A stretch of 64,000 bases of DNA from Dactylosporangium vinaceum (GCF_019904175.1 NZ_CP061913.1:7192001-7256000), one strand, 5' to 3'; positions 33,231-41,687 are shown, numbered from the stretch's first letter. The notes: generated by a model not told the origin, from the letters alone. Translations and numbers: made by a program.

Positions 33231-33260
33231 GCCGGCCGTGCTCAGCAGACCACGGCCGGC
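33231..33260. terminator. Terminator of the cellulase gene
   Basis: GCCGGCCGTG pairs perfectly with CACGGCCGGC over a 10-nt loop, beginning 11 bp after the GH5 stop codon. Confidence 0.65.
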
Positions 33261-33275
33261 CGCCACCCACCCGCG

Positions 33276-33298
33276 ACCGGCGCCCGGACGGCGCCGGT
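33276..33298. terminator. Terminator of the chemoreceptor-like gene
   Basis: ACCGGCGCC and GGCGCCGGT form a 9-bp stem with a 5-nt loop, immediately beyond the minus-strand stop at 33301. Confidence 0.6.
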
Positions 33299-33300
33299 GA

Positions 33301-34842
33301 TCAGGCCCGTTCGAATGCGGAGGCCATACTGGCCTGGCGTTCCAGGACGCTGTTGATGCGGGCCTGCACGAGGTCCAGCTGGCCGATGGTGTCGCTGGTG
33401 CTGTGAATGCCGGCGGCGACCGCGTCGCTGCTGGCCTGGATGCCCGCGATCTGGCCCGATACCTTCTGGGTCGCCTCGGCGGTTTCCCGCGCCAGCTCCT
33501 TGACCTCTCCGGCCACGACCGCGAAGCCCTTGCCGACCTCGCCCGCCCGGGCCGCCTCGATTGTCGCGTTGAGCGCGAGCAGGTTGGTCTGCTCGGCGAT
33601 CCCGTTGATGATCCGGATGACGTCGTTGATCGCCGCGGACGCCTGGCCGAGCGCCGCTACCTCCGCCGTCATCGCGGCGGAGCCTTCCACCGCCTGACGG
33701 GCCACCGCCTCGGCGTCCTGCGAGGCGGCGCGGAGCTCCGTGACGGTCTCGAGCAGGCCCTTCGCCTTGGCGGCGTCCTGCTCGGCCCGGCGCAGCACCG
33801 CCAGGCGCTGTGACACCAGCAGCTGCACGTTGCGCAGGGACTCCCGGCGCGAGTCCGACAGGTCGATCGTCTCGCTGGTGAAGAAGTCCATGGTCCCGAT
33901 CACCCGGGCCCCGTCCATGATGGGGAAGCAGATGCCGGACCGCACGCCCGCCCGCTGCGCGGCGGGCGCCCGCACGCAGTCGGTCAGCTCGGCCAGATCC
34001 CGGACGAACACCAGGTCCCTGGCCTTCCAGGCGCGCCCCGACAGGCCGACTCCCTCCGCGAACGAGGCGGCCAGGGTGACCTTCCGGAACTCCTCGCCGG
34101 CCGAGCCGGACTCGATGCTGAACCGCAGGGTGTTCGTCTCCTCGTCCAGGGCCCAGTACGACCCGTAGGTCCAGCCGAAGGCGGTGCAGACGCTGTCGAG
34201 CGCCATGCGGATGGCGCCCTGCTGATCGCGGGCCTCGCCGACCTTGGTGACGACGGTGGTGACGGCCGCCCGGTCGTTGAGCGTCTCCTGGAGCTCGGCG
34301 GCGGCAAGGGCCTGATGCCGGGCCAGCAGGGCGATGCGGATGATCGCGTCCCACTTGTCGGTCCCGAACGCCGGCAGCGGTTCCCGGCTGAAGAACTCCA
34401 TGACCGAGACGACGCTGCTCTTCTCGATGATCGGGACGTATCCGCCGTAGGCCATGCCCTGCGCCCGGGCGTGCGCGCAGCGGCCGCACCGATCGCTGGG
34501 CGCCTCGTCCAGCTCCACGAGCTGCGGGCGGCGGCTGGAGACCGCCACACCGAGCATGCCCGCGTCGGCCGGGAGACGCCGGGCACCGCCGACGGCGCCC
34601 GCCATCTGCGTCACCAGCGGGCCCGTCTCGTGCACGAGCCCGTAGTCGTTGCCGTCGCGCTCCCACAAGGCGCCGTACGGCACCTGCAACGCCTCTGACA
34701 GCGTCTTGATGATCGCGGTCTGAGCCTGCGCGAGCGAGCCGACGCCGGTGTCCAGCACCCGCAAGACCTGTTCGAGCGCTTCCACGTCGCGCGGCACCGG
34801 AGCCGGCGCGTGCGTCGGACCCGACTTTGCCCACCACGGCAT
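33301..34842 (-). CDS. Soluble GAF-GAF methyl-accepting chemotaxis-like transducer
   Basis: The 513-residue protein has no membrane helix. Two GAF-like sensor domains span about residues 25-170 and 190-345; the first carries a CGRC cysteine pair. The C-terminal part is a short MCP signalling hairpin, with the conserved tip [33 protein letters not shown] recognisable in its core. It is therefore a cytosolic chemoreceptor or a receptor-like regulator. The start at ATG 34842 has GGAGG six bases upstream. A DosR-like motif sits at 34938-34951, so it may sense redox or gases (inference). Confidence 0.9.
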   Translation of the reverse strand: MPWWAKSGPTHAPAPVPRDVEALEQVLRVLDTGVGSLAQAQTAIIKTLSEALQVPYGALWERDGNDYGLVHETGPLVTQMAGAVGGARRLPADAGMLGVAVSSRRPQLVELDEAPSDRCGRCAHARAQGMAYGGYVPIIEKSSVVSVMEFFSREPLPAFGTDKWDAIIRIALLARHQALAAAELQETLNDRAAVTTVVTKVGEARDQQGAIRMALDSVCTAFGWTYGSYWALDEETNTLRFSIESGSAGEEFRKVTLAASFAEGVGLSGRAWKARDLVFVRDLAELTDCVRAPAAQRAGVRSGICFPIMDGARVIGTMDFFTSETIDLSDSRRESLRNVQLLVSQRLAVLRRAEQDAAKAKGLLETVTELRAASQDAEAVARQAVEGSAAMTAEVAALGQASAAINDVIRIINGIAEQTNLLALNATIEAARAGEVGKGFAVVAGEVKELARETAEATQKVSGQIAGIQASSDAVAAGIHSTSDTIGQLDLVQARINSVLERQASMASAFERA

Positions 34843-34937
34843 AACACAACCTCCGCCGAGCCGGAGCCACCGACGCTCGTCGTCACGCGGCTCTGCCTGG
34901 TCGATCGGCAGCCGGCAGCGTCGACTTGAGGGGTTAT

Positions 34938-34951
34938 CGGCCGAAGGTCGC
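34938..34951 (-). promoter_or_regulatory. DosR-box-like motif upstream of the GAF transducer gene
   Basis: On the minus strand the site reads GCGACCTTCGGCCG, 12 of 14 matches to the island motif, 96 bp upstream of the start at 34842. Otherwise 34843-35091 shows no feature. Confidence 0.4.
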
Positions 34952-35091
34952 CCCGCCCGGCCGGCTCTCGCCGTCCGATTGCTCGCGCTGGGTGATGGCT
35001 GCTGTGACCGAAGGGGTGTCTGGGGCCGGCCTGGCCGTTGGCGTCCGTGGCGGCCGGCACCATCCGACTGCGCGGGCCGCCGAGCGCCCGA

Positions 35092-35844
35092 TCAGCCGCC
35101 GGGTCGCAGCGCCACCGTCCGCCGCCGGAGCAGGGCGGTCGCGACCACCATCAGCAGCCCGGCCGCCGCGGTCGCGGCAAGCACCGCCAGGCCCGCCATG
35201 ACGGCGCTCACGGTGACGCCGGCCAGCGCCCAGCCGGTCGTCAACGTGTACGGCAGCTGGCCCCGGAAGATGTAGGCACCGGCGGCGGCCGCTGCGGTCG
35301 CGGCGAGCACGAAGGTGCACTGCAGCGCCAGCCCGGTGGGGCCGTCAAGCGCGCCGCGGGGCAGCAGCGTCGCCGCGTTGATCCACAGCGCCGCTGTGGA
35401 CCAGCCGGTGTACACGCCGAGCGCGCCGCCGAGCAGGCCCCGGCTGACCCGGTCACCACCGGGGTCGGTCAGCACCCGGCGCAGCACGACGACCAGCCCG
35501 ATCAGCATGCCGGCGAAGATCGGCAACGTGAGCCAGGCCAGGCGTGACCCGGCGGCGAACAGCCAGGCCACGAAGCCGAGCTGCACGAGGCTCAGCGGCA
35601 GCTGGATCAACCGGTACGGGGCGGCGCCGGCCCGCCGCCGCGGCAGGCCCCACACCGCCGCGAGCAGGCAGCCCAGCACGACCACCCCCCACACGGCGAA
35701 GAACGGGCCGGGCGGCACGATCGGCGGGTCGGCGGCGTCACTGTCGAAGCCGACGAGCGACGGTGCGGCCGCCTGCACCAGCGCCGTGCCCAGCAGGAGC
35801 CATCGCCCGCCGCCGCCCGGCATACGTTCGGTTCGATCCGTCAT
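35092..35844 (-). CDS. TspO/MBR-like polytopic membrane protein
   Basis: The 250-residue protein has about seven hydrophobic helices. Motifs IVPPGPFFAVWGVVVLG and LGVYTGWSTAALWINAAT resemble the tryptophan-rich sensory protein (TspO/MBR) superfamily in its longer actinobacterial form, where equivalents are PGxxFAIWGxIY and YxGWxxVAxxxN. TspO proteins bind porphyrins or sterols and act in stress signalling. Tryptophan content is lower than in classical TspO, so I treat the family call as probable. The ATG at 35844 lacks a clear ribosome site. Confidence 0.7.
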   Translation of the reverse strand: MTDRTERMPGGGGRWLLLGTALVQAAAPSLVGFDSDAADPPIVPPGPFFAVWGVVVLGCLLAAVWGLPRRRAGAAPYRLIQLPLSLVQLGFVAWLFAAGSRLAWLTLPIFAGMLIGLVVVLRRVLTDPGGDRVSRGLLGGALGVYTGWSTAALWINAATLLPRGALDGPTGLALQCTFVLAATAAAAAGAYIFRGQLPYTLTTGWALAGVTVSAVMAGLAVLAATAAAGLLMVVATALLRRRTVALRPGG

Positions 35845-35911
35845 ACCCCGGATTCGGTGCCGGCCGGTCCCCCGGATGCATCGCCGGTGCCGTGCGGCTT
35901 CACGAACAGCT

Positions 35912-36385
35912 TCATGAGGCGTATTCGGTCGAGATCTCGGTGGCGTAGCGCTGCCACAGCGGCTTCATGGTCTCGGCGTTCACCGGCCGCCCGGAGTCGA
36001 TCATGGCCTTGAAGTCGCGGAAGTACTGCACGTACAGGTCCGGCGTGAACGTGTTGAGCATGACCGCGTTCTCGTCGCCGACGTTGGCGAACGTGTGCGG
36101 CGCCCCGGTCGGCACGATGACCCAGGTGCCCGGCCCGGCGTCGTACTGGTCCTCGCCGACGGTGAACCGGAACGTCCCCGCCAGCACGTAGAAGCCCTCG
36201 TCGTGCTGGGCGTGGCGGTGTTGCAGCGGGCTCGGGGTGCCCGGCGGGATGGTGACCTCGGCGAAGCCCAGCCGGTGATCGGTGTGCTCGCCGTTCTCCA
36301 GGATCCGGATCTGCTGCGCCCCGCTGCCGAGGATCTCGCCCTCACCGGGGCGGACGATGTTGACCTTCGCCACGACTCTTCCCAT
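35912..36385 (-). CDS. Cupin-domain protein in an AraC/SDR operon
   Basis: The 157-residue protein is a single cupin: PSPLQHRHAQHDEGFYVLAGTFRF (motif 1, HxH and E) and TGAPHTFANVGDENAVM (motif 2 with H). It is likely a metal-dependent small-molecule enzyme or binder. The ATG at 36385 lies within the 3' end of the AraC gene (44-bp overlap); an ATG at 36412 is an alternative start. It is similar in layout to the cupin at 15.7-16.2 kb. Position suggests a shared pathway with the upstream SDR. Confidence 0.87.
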   Translation of the reverse strand: MGRVVAKVNIVRPGEGEILGSGAQQIRILENGEHTDHRLGFAEVTIPPGTPSPLQHRHAQHDEGFYVLAGTFRFTVGEDQYDAGPGTWVIVPTGAPHTFANVGDENAVMLNTFTPDLYVQYFRDFKAMIDSGRPVNAETMKPLWQRYATEISTEYAS

Positions 36386-37340
36386 CTGTCGCCTGCCGTT
36401 GTCGATCACCATCCTGTTCCGGGCCGGCCGTGCGCGTCTTGGTCGCCCGTGCACGGTTGCTGGTCACCAGTGCACCGGCGTTGTACCCGTACGTCGTCTT
36501 GAAGAGCTTGCTGAAGTGGGCGGGATCGGAGAACCCCCACCGGGCGGCGACAGCGGTGACCGTCCGTCCGCTTCCGGTCAGCTCGGCCCGGCAGCGCTCC
36601 AGACGGCGACGGCGGATCAGGGCCGCGACGGTGAGCGGCTGGTCCTCGAACAGTTTGTGCAGCCGGCGTACGGAGATGTGGTGGGCGGCGGCGATGCTGG
36701 GCGGAGACAGGCCGGGATCGGCCAGCCGGGCCTCGATATAGCCGGCGATCCGGTCCCGCAGCCGCTCGTCCGGGGCCGGCCGCTCATCGCCGAGCCGGGC
36801 CTCCAGCGCGACCGCGAGCAGCTCGACGACGGCCGCCGCCGACCTGAGCGCCTCCGCCTCACGAAAGCCGGTCGCCGATCGCGCCGACTCCCGGGCCAGC
36901 ACGGAGACGAGCGCGCCCGGGCCGTGGCTGCCGTCGATGCGCACGCCGACGAGCCGGTCGAGCTGCGCGGGCCGGATCCGAAGCTCCCGGCGCGGGACCA
37001 GCATGGTGACGTGGGCCGCGGCGGTGCTCTCGAACCGGATCGCCCGCGTGGGATCGAGCAGCACCAGGTCGGCCGGCCCGAGTTCGGCGTCGCCGCGCCC
37101 GTGCTCGATCCGCGTCCGGCCCCGGGCCATCACCTTGACCGCCAGGTTGTCACCGTCGACGGCCGTGCGCTCCCGCCCGATGCAGGAGCTCTCGGGTGTG
37201 ACGAGGGAGAACAGCCGCAGCGGCCCGAGGGCACGGGTGGCGATCCGGCCTCGGAACCCGCCCCCGGCCAGCCTGTTGACAAGCGGCGGAAACCCGCCGG
37301 CGGCCAACTCGTCCTGGAACATCTCAAGGTTGCCGATCAC
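36342..37340 (-). CDS. AraC-family transcriptional regulator
   Basis: The 332-residue protein has an N-terminal AraC-binding-like domain (about 1-200) and a C-terminal double helix-turn-helix: ISVRRLHKLFEDQPLTVAAL and VTAVAARWGFSDPAHFSKLFKTTYGY. The C-terminus extends about 30 polar residues beyond the usual end, running over the cupin start, which could reflect a small frameshift or a natural tail. The annotated start GTG 37340 overlaps the SDR stop by 17 bp; ATG 37322 right after that stop is equally plausible. It probably regulates this operon in response to a small molecule. Confidence 0.88.
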   Translation of the reverse strand: MIGNLEMFQDELAAGGFPPLVNRLAGGGFRGRIATRALGPLRLFSLVTPESSCIGRERTAVDGDNLAVKVMARGRTRIEHGRGDAELGPADLVLLDPTRAIRFESTAAAHVTMLVPRRELRIRPAQLDRLVGVRIDGSHGPGALVSVLARESARSATGFREAEALRSAAAVVELLAVALEARLGDERPAPDERLRDRIAGYIEARLADPGLSPPSIAAAHHISVRRLHKLFEDQPLTVAALIRRRRLERCRAELTGSGRTVTAVAARWGFSDPAHFSKLFKTTYGYNAGALVTSNRARATKTRTAGPEQDGDRQRQATDGKSRGEGQHRPPR

Positions 37341-38178
37341 CGGTCAACGATACGGCGGCGCCTCCGCTCGGGCGCGCCATCTCCCGCAGCACCCCGGTCA
37401 GCCGGCGGGCCGCGGCCGGGTCGAACGCCGGGCCCGTGACGTCGACCGTACGGCGGCCCCGGAACGCCGACAGCGTGGCCTCCGGCGGCGTGTCGATCCG
37501 CGCGACGACGGGCTCGATCGCCCGGTCGACCGGCGCCGCGAACAGCTTCACCGCGACCTGCACCGCGGCCCGCTTCGGCAGCCGGAACGGCTCGGCCAGC
37601 CCGGTGTCGACGAACACCGGGTTGTGCAGCACATATCGAACCGGCGTGCCGGAGTGCGCCTCGCTGAAGGCGACGCCGAGCAGGTCGTTGGCGCGAGCGC
37701 CCTGCATGATGGCCGCGGTGGGCCGGTACCGCGCGCGGAGCTGGAGGTCGTCCCAGTGCAGGCGGCCCGCCCGGCCCCCGGTGCCGCACAGGTTCACGAC
37801 GACCGGGCGGGGCGCCTGCTCCAGCGCGGGGCGGAGCTCCTCGGCGAGGAGGAATCGGCTCATGACGTACAAGGCGAAGGTCCGTTCGAGTCCCTCGGCG
37901 GTCTCCTGCCGCACGGTCTCGTAGCGGAACGCGCCGAGGACGAGGGCGTCGATACGGGGGTACCGCGCCCGCAGCTCACCGCCGAGCCGGATCGTGTGTG
38001 CGGCCGAGCTCAGGTCGACGGGGAGGAACACGCCGCGCCGGCCGGCCTCGGCCAGCAGCGCCTCGCCCCGCGCCGGGCTGGAGCCGATGGCGATGACCTG
38101 ATCACCCCGCCCCAGATACTGCAGGGCCAGCGCCTTGCCGATGCCGTGCGTGCCGCCGGTGATGACAATCGTTCGCAT
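37324..38178 (-). CDS. SDR-fold protein lacking the catalytic residues
   Basis: The 284-residue protein has the NAD(P)-binding motif TGGTHGIG and the Rossmann strand order of short-chain dehydrogenases related to retinol dehydrogenase-like enzymes. Where the catalytic YxxxK should stand, alignment on the following AN gives IMQGA, so both Tyr and Lys are lost, and the serine position (VVVNLCGTGG) is also changed. It may be a cofactor-binding pseudo-enzyme or an NmrA-like sensor. It is divergent from an HxlR regulator 48 bp away and upstream of AraC and cupin genes, forming one operon. Confidence 0.85.
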   Translation of the reverse strand: MRTIVITGGTHGIGKALALQYLGRGDQVIAIGSSPARGEALLAEAGRRGVFLPVDLSSAAHTIRLGGELRARYPRIDALVLGAFRYETVRQETAEGLERTFALYVMSRFLLAEELRPALEQAPRPVVVNLCGTGGRAGRLHWDDLQLRARYRPTAAIMQGARANDLLGVAFSEAHSGTPVRYVLHNPVFVDTGLAEPFRLPKRAAVQVAVKLFAAPVDRAIEPVVARIDTPPEATLSAFRGRRTVDVTGPAFDPAAARRLTGVLREMARPSGGAAVSLTGDRQP

Positions 38179-38226
38179 ACGCTCGATCCTCAGCCGACGG
38201 GCCGAGGGCGGAAAGAGGGAACATCG

Positions 38227-38622
38227 ATGTCTCCACGCATTGCGGTGCCGGTCTCCACGCAGGACCGATCGGCGTGCGCGGCGGTGGACGTCCTGCGGCG
38301 CAGCGGGGACAAGTGGAGCGTGTTGCTGATGGCGGTGCTCGAGTCGCGGCCGTACGGGTTCAACGAGCTCGACCGCGCCGTGGACGGGCTGAGCCGGCGC
38401 ATCCTCATGCGCACACTGCGGACCCTGGTGCGCGACGGGCTGGTCGACCGGTCGCCGCAGCCCGGCCCGGCCGCGCGGGTCGAGTACACACTCAGCGACC
38501 TCGGCCGGTCACTGCTGCCGCTGATCGTGGCGGTGGGCCGCTGGGCGGAGGAGCACCACGACGACATCCGAGCGGCCCGGGCCCGCCACGACGACGTGGT
38601 CGAGCGCATCGACGCGGCGTAG
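38227..38622 (+). CDS. HxlR-family transcriptional regulator
   Basis: The 131-residue protein is a typical HxlR winged helix: CAAVDVLRRSGDKWSVLLMAVLESRPYGFNELDRAVDGLSRRILMRTLRTL, then a wing RVEYTLSDLGRSLLPLI. A cysteine at about residue 19 in DRSACAAV occupies the position used by redox-sensing relatives (HypR, QorR). ATG 38227 has GAGGGAA upstream. The 48-bp divergent gap with the SDR-fold gene suggests that it controls that operon, perhaps in response to reactive electrophiles (inference from the family). Confidence 0.9.
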   Translation: MSPRIAVPVSTQDRSACAAVDVLRRSGDKWSVLLMAVLESRPYGFNELDRAVDGLSRRILMRTLRTLVRDGLVDRSPQPGPAARVEYTLSDLGRSLLPLIVAVGRWAEEHHDDIRAARARHDDVVERIDAA

Positions 38623-38683
38623 CCGTCGCATGCACTCGCCCGGGCGGCGCGGTGCCGGGCCCGGTAGGGTCGGACCGGTGGGG

Positions 38684-39106
38684 ATGGTCTCGCTCGACAA
38701 CCTGGGCGCCTGGCTGCTGAAGGCGAACGGCAACACGTCGGACATCGCCGAGGTGGCCGCCCGCCGCGAACCGATCCCGCACTGGTGCGTGCAGCCGAGT
38801 TACCGTACCGACCTGATGGCCGCCGGCCAGCCGCTGCTGTTCTGGGTGAGCGGCCGGCGCCACCCGGGCGTGTGGGCCACCGGCGAGCTCACCGGCCCGG
38901 CGTCCTGGGACCTGGTGCCGCACCAGCGCAAGCTGCGGGTCCCGCTGCGCCTGCGATGGCTTGACGAGCACCACCGCATCCCCCGCCCGGCCCTGCTGGC
39001 GGACCCGGAGCTGGCCGCGCTGGAGGTCCTGCGGCAGCCCCAGGCGGCCAATCCGTCATTCGTCACCAAGTCCCAGCTCGCCGCGGTCCAGCAGCGGCAC
39101 TCCTAG
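38684..39106 (+). CDS. EVE-like (PUA-fold) domain protein
   Basis: The 140-residue protein matches the EVE domain pattern: AWLLKANGNTSD at the N-terminus, WCVQPSYRTDLMAAGQPLLFWVSG, GVWATGELTGP and a basic C-terminus. EVE domains share the PUA fold and bind modified bases or RNA. No restriction genes are nearby. The start could also be the GTG at 38678. Its TAG stop overlaps the stop of the convergent gene through a shared CTAG at 39103-39106. Confidence 0.78.
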   Translation: MVSLDNLGAWLLKANGNTSDIAEVAARREPIPHWCVQPSYRTDLMAAGQPLLFWVSGRRHPGVWATGELTGPASWDLVPHQRKLRVPLRLRWLDEHHRIPRPALLADPELAALEVLRQPQAANPSFVTKSQLAAVQQRHS

Positions 39107-39618
39107 CCGGACCGGCCGGGACGGCCCTGGTGGCGGCGTCCGTAGCCGGTCAGACCGCGTGGTTTGTACACCGACAGGGCCAGTGCGACGAGGAGCAGCC
39201 CGATCGCCGCGGCGGCGTGCACGACCGGCGAGGCGGTGCGCAGCTGCGCGAGGCTGGTGTCGGGGTCGGCGGCCAGGTCGGCGAGCATGGTGAGGGTCTG
39301 CATGTACAGCAGCAGGACGCCGGTGGCGACGAGGTTCATGAGCAGTTTGCACAGCACCCAGTAGTGCCGCACGAGGCCCCACGGGGTGCCGAGGGACTGG
39401 ACGATGCCGGTGAGCAGGCTCGCCAGGCTCAGCGGCACGAGGGTCCACCAGCCGACCGGCTCCAGCACCAGGTACACCCCGCGCGCGCGGCTCGGATCGG
39501 CGGTGGCCAACCCGAGCACACCGAGCGCGAGCGACGCGGCGACCGCACCGAGCCAGCCGACCGACGCCCCCACGTGCAGGACAAGCATCAGCTTGCGGGC
39601 CGGCGGCCGCATCACCAT
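39103..39618 (-). CDS. DUF2269-like four-helix membrane protein
   Basis: The 171-residue protein has four hydrophobic helices with conserved-looking features of small DUF2269-type membrane proteins: RKLMLVLHVGASVGWLGAVAA at the start, GIVQSLGTPWGLVRHYWVLCKLLMN in the middle and VYKPRGLTGYG at the end. The histidine and tryptophan residues in helix 1 and helix 3 recall heme-binding membrane proteins, but that is speculation. The start ATGGTGATG at 39618 overlaps the stop of the upstream small membrane protein, so they are coupled. Confidence 0.8.
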   Translation of the reverse strand: MVMRPPARKLMLVLHVGASVGWLGAVAASLALGVLGLATADPSRARGVYLVLEPVGWWTLVPLSLASLLTGIVQSLGTPWGLVRHYWVLCKLLMNLVATGVLLLYMQTLTMLADLAADPDTSLAQLRTASPVVHAAAAIGLLLVALALSVYKPRGLTGYGRRHQGRPGRSG

Positions 39619-39803
39619 CCCGACCCGCTCACGGCCGGTCGCACGGGGGACGTGCCGTGGTGCAGATGCCGGCCCGGGCCGTGCCCGGCCAGCAGCGCCA
39701 CCACCACCAGCAGCACGATCACCCCGCCGGCGATCGCGAACCCCTTGACCCAGCGCGGCGTCCCGGGGCGGTCGACGTCCCGGGCGGGCGACGGTTCGGT
39801 CAT
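39612..39803 (-). CDS. Small single-span membrane protein
   Basis: The 63-residue protein has one hydrophobic helix (GFAIAGGVIVLLVVVALLAG) and a histidine-rich tail (GHGPGRHLHHG). ATG 39803 has GGAGG upstream. It overlaps the DUF2269-like gene by 7 bp and lies divergent from the TetR gene with its tandem operators. The HGPGRHLHHG tail suggests possible metal binding. Similar short membrane proteins accompany DUF2269 proteins and copper- or heme-linked genes in actinomycetes, as far as I recall. Confidence 0.75.
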   Translation of the reverse strand: MTEPSPARDVDRPGTPRWVKGFAIAGGVIVLLVVVALLAGHGPGRHLHHGTSPVRPAVSGSGW

Positions 39804-39838
39804 CACAACCTCCACAGCTCGACTGCCCACCACTTTGC

Positions 39839-39872
39839 AAGACACTCTGTCATTTTCCAAGACATGTTGTCT
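39839..39872. promoter_or_regulatory. Tandem TetR operators in the 39.8-kb divergent promoter
   Basis: Two copies of TTNCAAGACANNNTGTC occur 20 bp apart: AAGACACTCTGTC at 39839-39851 and AAGACATGTTGTCT at 39859-39872. Each contains the dyad GACA-NNN-TGTC. The spacing equals about two helical turns, so dimers would bind side by side. They lie between the small membrane-protein gene (39803) and the TetR gene (39901). Confidence 0.65.
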
Positions 39873-39901
39873 GACTCCCGTCGGTGTGTATGGTGTGGTG
39901 G
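39867..39901 (+). promoter_or_regulatory. Leaderless promoter of the tetR gene
   Basis: TTGTCT (39867-39872), a 16-bp spacer and TATGGT (39889-39894) form a promoter whose transcription start would fall at the GTG at 39901. The -35 element overlaps the second operator, which predicts autorepression. Confidence 0.5.
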
Positions 39902-40497
39902 TGCCGAGGTTGTGGAACGCGACGATCGACGAGCACCGGCGCACCGTGCACGCCGCGATCCTGGACGCCACCGCGGCGCTCGTCGCCGAGCGCGGCCTGG
40001 CCGCAGTGACGATGTCGCAGATCGCCGCGCAGGCCGGGATCGGCCGGGCCACGCTGTACAAGTACTTCCCGGACGTCGAGGCGATCGTCGTGGCCTGGCA
40101 CGAGCGGCAGGTCGGCGAGCACCTCGCCCAGCTGCACGAGGCCGCCGCCCCGGCCGACCCGGACGCCCGGCTGCGCAGGGTGCTCCTCACCCTCACCGAG
40201 CTGACCGGCGGCCGGCATCAGCCCGCCACGGCCGGGCACGGCCCCGACATGGCCGTGCCGCTGCACCGCGCCGAGCACCTGCACCAGGCCCGCCACCGCC
40301 TGCATGCGCTGCTCACCGACGTGATCAGGGCCGCCGCCGAGGCCGGCCACGTCCGCACCGACATGCCCGCCGCCGACCTGGCCACCTACAGCCTGCACGC
40401 CCTCGCCGCGGCCGCCGACCTGCCCGCCACCCGCCCGGCCCGCACCCGCCTGGTCGAGCTCACCCTCGCCGCGCTGCGGCCTGCACCGGCCGGCTGA
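39901..40497 (+). CDS. TetR-family transcriptional regulator
   Basis: The 198-residue protein has a TetR DNA-binding domain (LVAERGLAAVTMSQIAAQAGIGRATLYKYFPDVEAIVVAW) and a variable C-terminal domain rich in histidine (ELTGGRHQPATAGHGPD, HRAEHLHQARHRLHAL). The start GTG 39901 lies at the predicted transcription start, so the message is probably leaderless. The flanking genes (DUF2269-like, DUF6153, DUF305) are often linked to copper or heme handling, which would fit the histidine-rich ligand domain, but this is inference. Confidence 0.9.
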   Translation: MPRLWNATIDEHRRTVHAAILDATAALVAERGLAAVTMSQIAAQAGIGRATLYKYFPDVEAIVVAWHERQVGEHLAQLHEAAAPADPDARLRRVLLTLTELTGGRHQPATAGHGPDMAVPLHRAEHLHQARHRLHALLTDVIRAAAEAGHVRTDMPAADLATYSLHALAAAADLPATRPARTRLVELTLAALRPAPAG

Positions 40498-40543
40498 CGT
40501 GCCCGCCGCGACGCGCCGGCCGCCGACCGGTACCGTGGATCCC

Positions 40544-40969
40544 GTGATCGGCAGCGCGCACGTCCGGCCCGGGCGGACCGCCCGGGTGATGCTGCTGCTG
40601 GCCACCCTGTTCGGTCTGGCCGCCATGCACACCCTCGGCCACCACGGACCGCATCTGAGCCTCGGCCACCATCACCGCGATCACCCGGCCGTGATGGCCG
40701 AAGACGCCCCGGCCACCGCGGCCGTCATGCGCGCCGCCGCCGAGCTGACCGCCCCGATCCGCGGTGGTGACAGGCCCAGCGGCTGGGACCTCTGCGTCGC
40801 CGTCCTCGTCGCGTTCACCGTGCTGCTGCTCGCCGCCCTGCTGCTGCGCGCCCGCCGGGCCGCCGCGACGCCGAGCCGGGCGGGCCGGTCGAGTCCGGCG
40901 CAGCCGCGTGGCCCGCCGGTCAGACGGTTCGGCCTTTCCCTCGCCACGGTGTCGGTGCTGCGCATATAG
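40544..40969 (+). CDS. DUF6153-like membrane protein
   Basis: The product is about 141 residues with two hydrophobic helices: RVMLLLATLFGLAAMHTLGH followed by a histidine-rich loop (HHGPHLSLGHHHRDHP), then WDLCVAVLVAFTVLLLAALLL and a basic tail. This matches the small DUF6153 family of actinobacteria. The start is uncertain: GTG 40544 is used, but GTG 40499 directly after the tetR stop is possible. The histidines suggest extracytoplasmic metal binding. It precedes a DUF305 copper-associated lipoprotein. Confidence 0.8.
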   Translation: MIGSAHVRPGRTARVMLLLATLFGLAAMHTLGHHGPHLSLGHHHRDHPAVMAEDAPATAAVMRAAAELTAPIRGGDRPSGWDLCVAVLVAFTVLLLAALLLRARRAAATPSRAGRSSPAQPRGPPVRRFGLSLATVSVLRI

Positions 40970-41053
40970 GACGCCCCGCGCGACGCCGGCGTCCAGCCGG
41001 CGGTGCGCCGCCGTGTCCTGCGCAGATCTCGACACCGAAAGGTCAACATCACC

Positions 41054-41680
41054 ATGCAGCGCACCCTCGTGCGCCGAGCCACACTGGCCGGCGCCGCCCT
41101 CACCACTGCCCTGCTCCTGGCCGCCTGCGGCGACCACGGCTCCATGCCCGGCATGGAGCACGGCAGCGGTACCACGACAGCGGTCGGCAGCGCATCGCCC
41201 GGCGCGGCCGCGTTCAACGCCGCCGACGTCATGTTCGCCCAGATGATGATCCCGCACCACCGGCAGGCCGTGCAGATGGCGGCACTCGCCGGCACCCGCG
41301 CCGCCGACGCCGAGGTCAAGACCCTCGCCGGACAGATCAAAGCCGCGCAGGACCCGGAGATCCAGACGATGACCGGCTGGCTGTCCACCTGGGGCCGGCC
41401 GGCACCGGCGATGAGCGGCATGGACATGGGCGGCATGGGCCACGCGATGCCCGGCATGATGTCCGACGCCGACCTGGCCAAGCTCGAAGCGGCCACCGGC
41501 AAGGACTTCGACAAGCAGTTCTGCACCATGATGATCGCCCACCACCAGGGCGCCATCGCCATGGCTCAGGACGAGATCAAGCAGGGCAGCAACCCCGACG
41601 CGAAGGCCCTCGCGCAGCGCATCGTCACCGCACAGCAGGCCGAGATCGACACCATGAACACGATCCTCGCCAGGCTCTGA
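41054..41680 (+). CDS. DUF305 domain lipoprotein
   Basis: The 208-residue protein starts at ATG 41054 behind AAAGG and carries a lipoprotein signal (LLLAACGD). The DUF305 domain is duplicated in its hallmark: MFAQMMIPHHRQAVQMAAL and FCTMMIAHHQGAIAMAQDEI, joined by a methionine-rich stretch (MSGMDMGGMGHAMPGMM). Paired histidines and many methionines suggest copper binding outside the membrane; DUF305 proteins often sit in copper-resistance loci. It may form a unit with the DUF6153-like gene and be governed by the nearby TetR. Confidence 0.9.
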   Translation: MQRTLVRRATLAGAALTTALLLAACGDHGSMPGMEHGSGTTTAVGSASPGAAAFNAADVMFAQMMIPHHRQAVQMAALAGTRAADAEVKTLAGQIKAAQDPEIQTMTGWLSTWGRPAPAMSGMDMGGMGHAMPGMMSDADLAKLEAATGKDFDKQFCTMMIAHHQGAIAMAQDEIKQGSNPDAKALAQRIVTAQQAEIDTMNTILARL

Positions 41681-41687
41681 CACACCA

